The notes under the pieces were generated by a model. That model was not told the DNA's origin and did no database searches. It was given only the letters and a program-made list of their open reading frames with translations. Made by a program: the position numbers and the translations under genes. From positions 338,049 through 402,048 of the forward strand of contig NZ_BSOB01000017.1 in NCBI RefSeq assembly GCF_030160295.1: a stretch of DNA of 64,000 nt, written 5' to 3'. Positions 61,304 through 64,000 of the stretch are shown piece after piece (position 1 is the first letter of the stretch; every line of letters starts with the position of its first letter). This stretch comes from Dyella acidisoli (lineage in GTDB: Bacteria > Pseudomonadota > Gammaproteobacteria > Xanthomonadales > Rhodanobacteraceae).

Positions 61304-63622
61304 ATGAATAACCGTTGCATTGCCGCTCACCATTCGCTTGCGTCGCGGCCTTTGTCGTATGCGATTCATTCGCTTCTGATGATTTTGCTCGCGCCCGCTG
61401 CTATGGCGCAAACCAGCACCTTGCCTGCATCGTCCAGCACGACCGCACCACCACCTTCGAGCAGCAGCCAACAACAAGCAGTGACACTGAGCGAAGTGAT
61501 GGTGACGGCAAACCGCCGCCGCGAGCCGCAACGCGAAGTACCCATGCACGTGGATACGGTGCAGGCAGCAACCTTGCAGCAACTGGGTGCGAAGAACCTC
61601 AACGACTACGTGTCGTATCAGCCTGGCGTGTTCTTTGCCAGCGCAGGTGGCGCGGGGGAGGGCGAGCTGGTGATGCGCGGCGTGTCGACCGGCAACCAGA
61701 CCAGCCCGACGGTGTCGCTTTACATTGACGATGTGCCAGTGGGCGGCAGCACCGTGTATGCCGCTTCAGCCACGTTTCTATTTGACCCGGCGCTGCTTGA
61801 TCTCGATCACATCGAATTCCTGTATGGACCGCAGGGCACGCTTTACGGTGCCGGTTCGATGGGTGGCTTGGTGAAATACGTAACGGTGAAGCCTGATCTC
61901 AGCGGTGTTTCGGGCGACGTGGGTGGCGACATCTCCAACACCAATCGCGGCGGCACGAGCTATTCCGAACACGCGTCGATCAGCTTTCCATTGGTCAAAG
62001 ACAAAGCGGCATTGCGTATATCGGTGGTGGACCAGCACACCACCGGCGTGTATCGAGCAATAGGCGAAACGCCGGCGGGCGGTGCCGATCGCACGCATAC
62101 CAAGGGTGCGCGTGTGCAATTGGAAGTCGACCCGATCGACAAGCTCACGTTGAACGTCACTGCCATGGCACAGAAGATCATGGCTGACGGCTTGTCGATG
62201 GGTGACTTCAATTTGCAGGGACAGCCCATTTCTGGCGGCCCCTACAATCGTGCACTCAATCATCGCGAGCCGTTCACTCAGACGCTGCAGCTGTATTCCT
62301 TCCACGCCGGGTATGACTTTAACTGGGCTACGTTGGACTGGATCAGCTCTTACCAGAATTTCGTCAATCACAGCGTGCAGGATTATCCCGATTCATTCCT
62401 CAATCTGTTGAACCAGGTTGGACCTTTGTTCGGTGTGAATCAGACGCTCAGCTCGCTGTATGTCGATTCGCAGTATTCCGTGCACAAGAGTTCGCAGGAG
62501 ATTCGTTTCACTTCGCGTAAGAACGAAAACTTCGACTGGCTGTTCGGCTTGTGGCTCAATCGCGAGAACGTATGGGAGCAGTACACGCTACAAGGCGACA
62601 ATGCGCCGCCGCCTGGCGTGACACCGTTGATCCACCAGTACGTCAATGCAAGCTTCAAAGAATATGCAGGCTATGGCGATGTCACCTGGCATGCCAACCC
62701 GACGCTGGATCTTACCGTTGGTGCGCGCGCGAGCGGCAACTCGCAGCATCTGTCGAACTTCGAAGACGGCCCCTTCGCGGGCAGCCCAGGCGGCTTCCGT
62801 GAGCATATGAATAGCCAGGACGTCACCAAGATGATCACGCTGACCTGGCGGCCTACCGACAAGGATAGCTTCTACATGCGCGCGTCCACCGGCTATCGGC
62901 CGGGAGGTTTGCAGGCGCCGTTGCAAAGCACGCTACTGGTGCCCAATCCCAATGCCACGAGCACGTTCGGTTCCGACGACCTGGATAGTTACGAACTTGG
63001 CTATAAGGGCAGCTATCTGGATCGTCATTTGAATGTGGGCATCGACGGCTACGACATCGAATGGCATCACATGCAGCTCTTCACCTATACGCTCGGCAAC
63101 ACCATCATCCAGAACGCGGGCGATGCGCGCATCAAGGGCATAGAGATCCAAGGAAGTTATTCGAACCATTCGTGGGAGTTCGGCGCATCGGGTGCCTATA
63201 CCGATGCCTTTACCGACAACGGTGCACCGCAGCTCGGCATACAGCCCGATGCGCCGCTGCCGTATTCGGCCCGATGGGCGGGCACGGTGAGCGGCAAGTA
63301 CAAATTCGTGGTGGCGGGAACGAATGCTTATGTCGGCGCAGTGGTGCGCGGTTCCAGTCACCGCAATGCGGGTTTCGACGGTGACGTCAGCGATCCGAAC
63401 TTCAAGCTGCCCGGCTTCATGTTCCTCGATTTCAATATGGGTGTGAACCTGCGCGGCGGTGCGAACGTCGATCTCTACGTACGCAATGCGCTCAACCGGA
63501 GAGTGCCGATTGGCACGCTCAATGATGAAGCGGTGAATTTCTTAGCTTCGGTGGGTGGGCCGATGCTGGTGCAGATGTCGACGCCGCGCACGGTGGGTGT
63601 GGCGTTCAATGTGCTGTTTTAG
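61304..63622 (+). CDS. TonB-dependent receptor (FecA/sphingomonad-like type)
   Basis: The 772-residue receptor has a signal peptide (IHSLLMILLAPAAMA), a Ser/Pro-rich spacer, a TonB box-like SEVMVTANRRREPQREVPM, a plug (about 60-180: LNDYVSYQPGVFF, GELVMRGVSTG, TVSLYIDDVPVG, YGPQGTLYGAGSMGGLVKYVTVKP) and a barrel ending RTVGVAFNVLF. It resembles the iron-siderophore or natural-product receptors numerous in sphingomonads. No neighbour reveals the ligand. The gap with prmC holds a small GCCCGGG hairpin near 61240. Confidence 0.9.
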   Translation: MNNRCIAAHHSLASRPLSYAIHSLLMILLAPAAMAQTSTLPASSSTTAPPPSSSSQQQAVTLSEVMVTANRRREPQREVPMHVDTVQAATLQQLGAKNLNDYVSYQPGVFFASAGGAGEGELVMRGVSTGNQTSPTVSLYIDDVPVGGSTVYAASATFLFDPALLDLDHIEFLYGPQGTLYGAGSMGGLVKYVTVKPDLSGVSGDVGGDISNTNRGGTSYSEHASISFPLVKDKAALRISVVDQHTTGVYRAIGETPAGGADRTHTKGARVQLEVDPIDKLTLNVTAMAQKIMADGLSMGDFNLQGQPISGGPYNRALNHREPFTQTLQLYSFHAGYDFNWATLDWISSYQNFVNHSVQDYPDSFLNLLNQVGPLFGVNQTLSSLYVDSQYSVHKSSQEIRFTSRKNENFDWLFGLWLNRENVWEQYTLQGDNAPPPGVTPLIHQYVNASFKEYAGYGDVTWHANPTLDLTVGARASGNSQHLSNFEDGPFAGSPGGFREHMNSQDVTKMITLTWRPTDKDSFYMRASTGYRPGGLQAPLQSTLLVPNPNATSTFGSDDLDSYELGYKGSYLDRHLNVGIDGYDIEWHHMQLFTYTLGNTIIQNAGDARIKGIEIQGSYSNHSWEFGASGAYTDAFTDNGAPQLGIQPDAPLPYSARWAGTVSGKYKFVVAGTNAYVGAVVRGSSHRNAGFDGDVSDPNFKLPGFMFLDFNMGVNLRGGANVDLYVRNALNRRVPIGTLNDEAVNFLASVGGPMLVQMSTPRTVGVAFNVLF

Positions 63623-63644
63623 CTAAAGAACTACATGCCTCAGA

Positions 63645-63726
63645 GCCGTCATTCCCGCGAAAGCGGGAATCCATCTTCGCCTTTACATCAAAGCAAATGG
63701 ATTCCCGCTTTCGCGGGAATGACGGC
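63645..63726. repeat. BIME-like inverted pair of REP hairpins (family A, copy 6)
   Basis: GCCGTCATTCCCGCGAAAGC and the perfect reverse complement lie 82 bp apart end to end. It separates the TonB receptor and the convergent MMPL gene. Confidence 0.85.
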
Positions 63727-63745
63727 CCTGTGGATTACGCGGGGC

Positions 63746-64000
63746 TCAATGGCCTGTGCCACTCACCTGCGCCGGCCGCTTGATCCCATACAACAACGCC
63801 GGCAGAAAGATAAACGTGGCCAACAGCACGGCCACCAGGCTCACCAGCAGCATACGGCCCATGCTGGCCATGCCAAGGTCGTGCGACAGCGCCAGCGAGC
63901 CGAACGCCGTGCCAGTGGTGAGCGCCGAGAACAACACCGCACGTGCCGAAGCGGAACTTACGAAACGCCGCATCCCTGCACGCCAGTTCATCACGAAGTA
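63746..64000 (-). CDS. MMPL/RND-type exporter, C-terminal end (cut by window edge)
   Basis: The frame is open to the right edge and ends at a TGA at 63746-63748. The last ~84 residues, with FSALTTGTAFGSLALS and GMGRMLLVSLVAVLLATFIFLPALLYG-like helices, are the final membrane helices of RND/MMPL transporters (HpnN-like). The gene body lies outside the window, so substrate and exact subfamily are unknown. It is convergent with the TonB receptor. Confidence 0.8.
   Translation of the reverse strand, partial: YFVMNWRAGMRRFVSSASARAVLFSALTTGTAFGSLALSHDLGMASMGRMLLVSLVAVLLATFIFLPALLYGIKRPAQVSGTGH

Overview
The window is a 64 kb piece of a GC-rich (roughly 60%) gammaproteobacterial chromosome. The gene set points to the Xanthomonadales, most likely Rhodanobacteraceae (Dyella, Rhodanobacter or Luteibacter-like): petC followed by sspA-sspB, lgt-thyA-folA followed by a Nudix/ThiE-like fusion, a DUF1631 protein, several large TonB-dependent receptors, and many dispersed palindromic intergenic repeats. 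The genus is an inference; no rRNA is present to settle it.

Layout. 1-13.9 kb is mostly housekeeping: the end of cytochrome c1, sspA, sspB, a CycA-type permease, nadC, a DUF1631 protein, a Trm112-like protein divergent from purE-purK, sodB, grxD with an SDR gene, a MarC-family protein, and a two-domain acyltransferase resembling the bifunctional ornithine-lipid synthase OlsF. A TonB-dependent receptor with a long structured leader (14.1-16.9 kb) and ppnN follow. At 18.55 kb an intact tRNA-Asn begins a small genomic island (to 21.92 kb). It is bounded by a 46-47 bp duplication of the tRNA 3' end and contains an integrase relic, a Cys-rich secreted peptide and a protein with seven exact-register 52-residue repeats predicted to form a lectin-like seven-bladed beta-propeller. 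The next 4 kb is accessory and rearranged: a lone receiver protein, a BvgS-like hybrid kinase, a decapitated PapD-type chaperone and a free-standing HPt protein.

26.7-37.2 kb holds an amino-acid permease, a DUF885 metallopeptidase-like protein and a complete trans-4-hydroxy-L-proline catabolic operon. In this operon an epimerase, a three-subunit D-hydroxyproline dehydrogenase, a deaminase and an alpha-ketoglutarate semialdehyde dehydrogenase lead to 2-oxoglutarate, with a divergent PAS-AraC regulator. Next come a CadC-like TPR regulator, an SLT-domain protein, and a TonB receptor / phosphodiester glycosidase / ROK regulator operon (41.4-46.7 kb) that looks like an amino-sugar or glycoside uptake locus. 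47-51.5 kb is again housekeeping (lgt, thyA, folA, Nudix fusion, DUF2007, apt). 51.7-53.8 kb carries a DUF3501 / Fe-S protein / rubrerythrin trio whose middle gene is broken. The right end has an M1 aminopeptidase, an OmpR-type regulator, a truncated subtilase, oxyR with a textbook upstream operator, prmC, another TonB receptor, and the end of an MMPL/RND protein.

Three traits recur. First, at least six copies of an inverted-pair (BIME-like) repeat and two copies of a separate 136 bp repeat lie between genes. Second, translational coupling by 4 bp overlaps is frequent. Third, there are four decayed genes (integrase, chaperone, Fe-S protein, subtilase). The best candidate for new biology is the tRNA-Asn island with its propeller protein.
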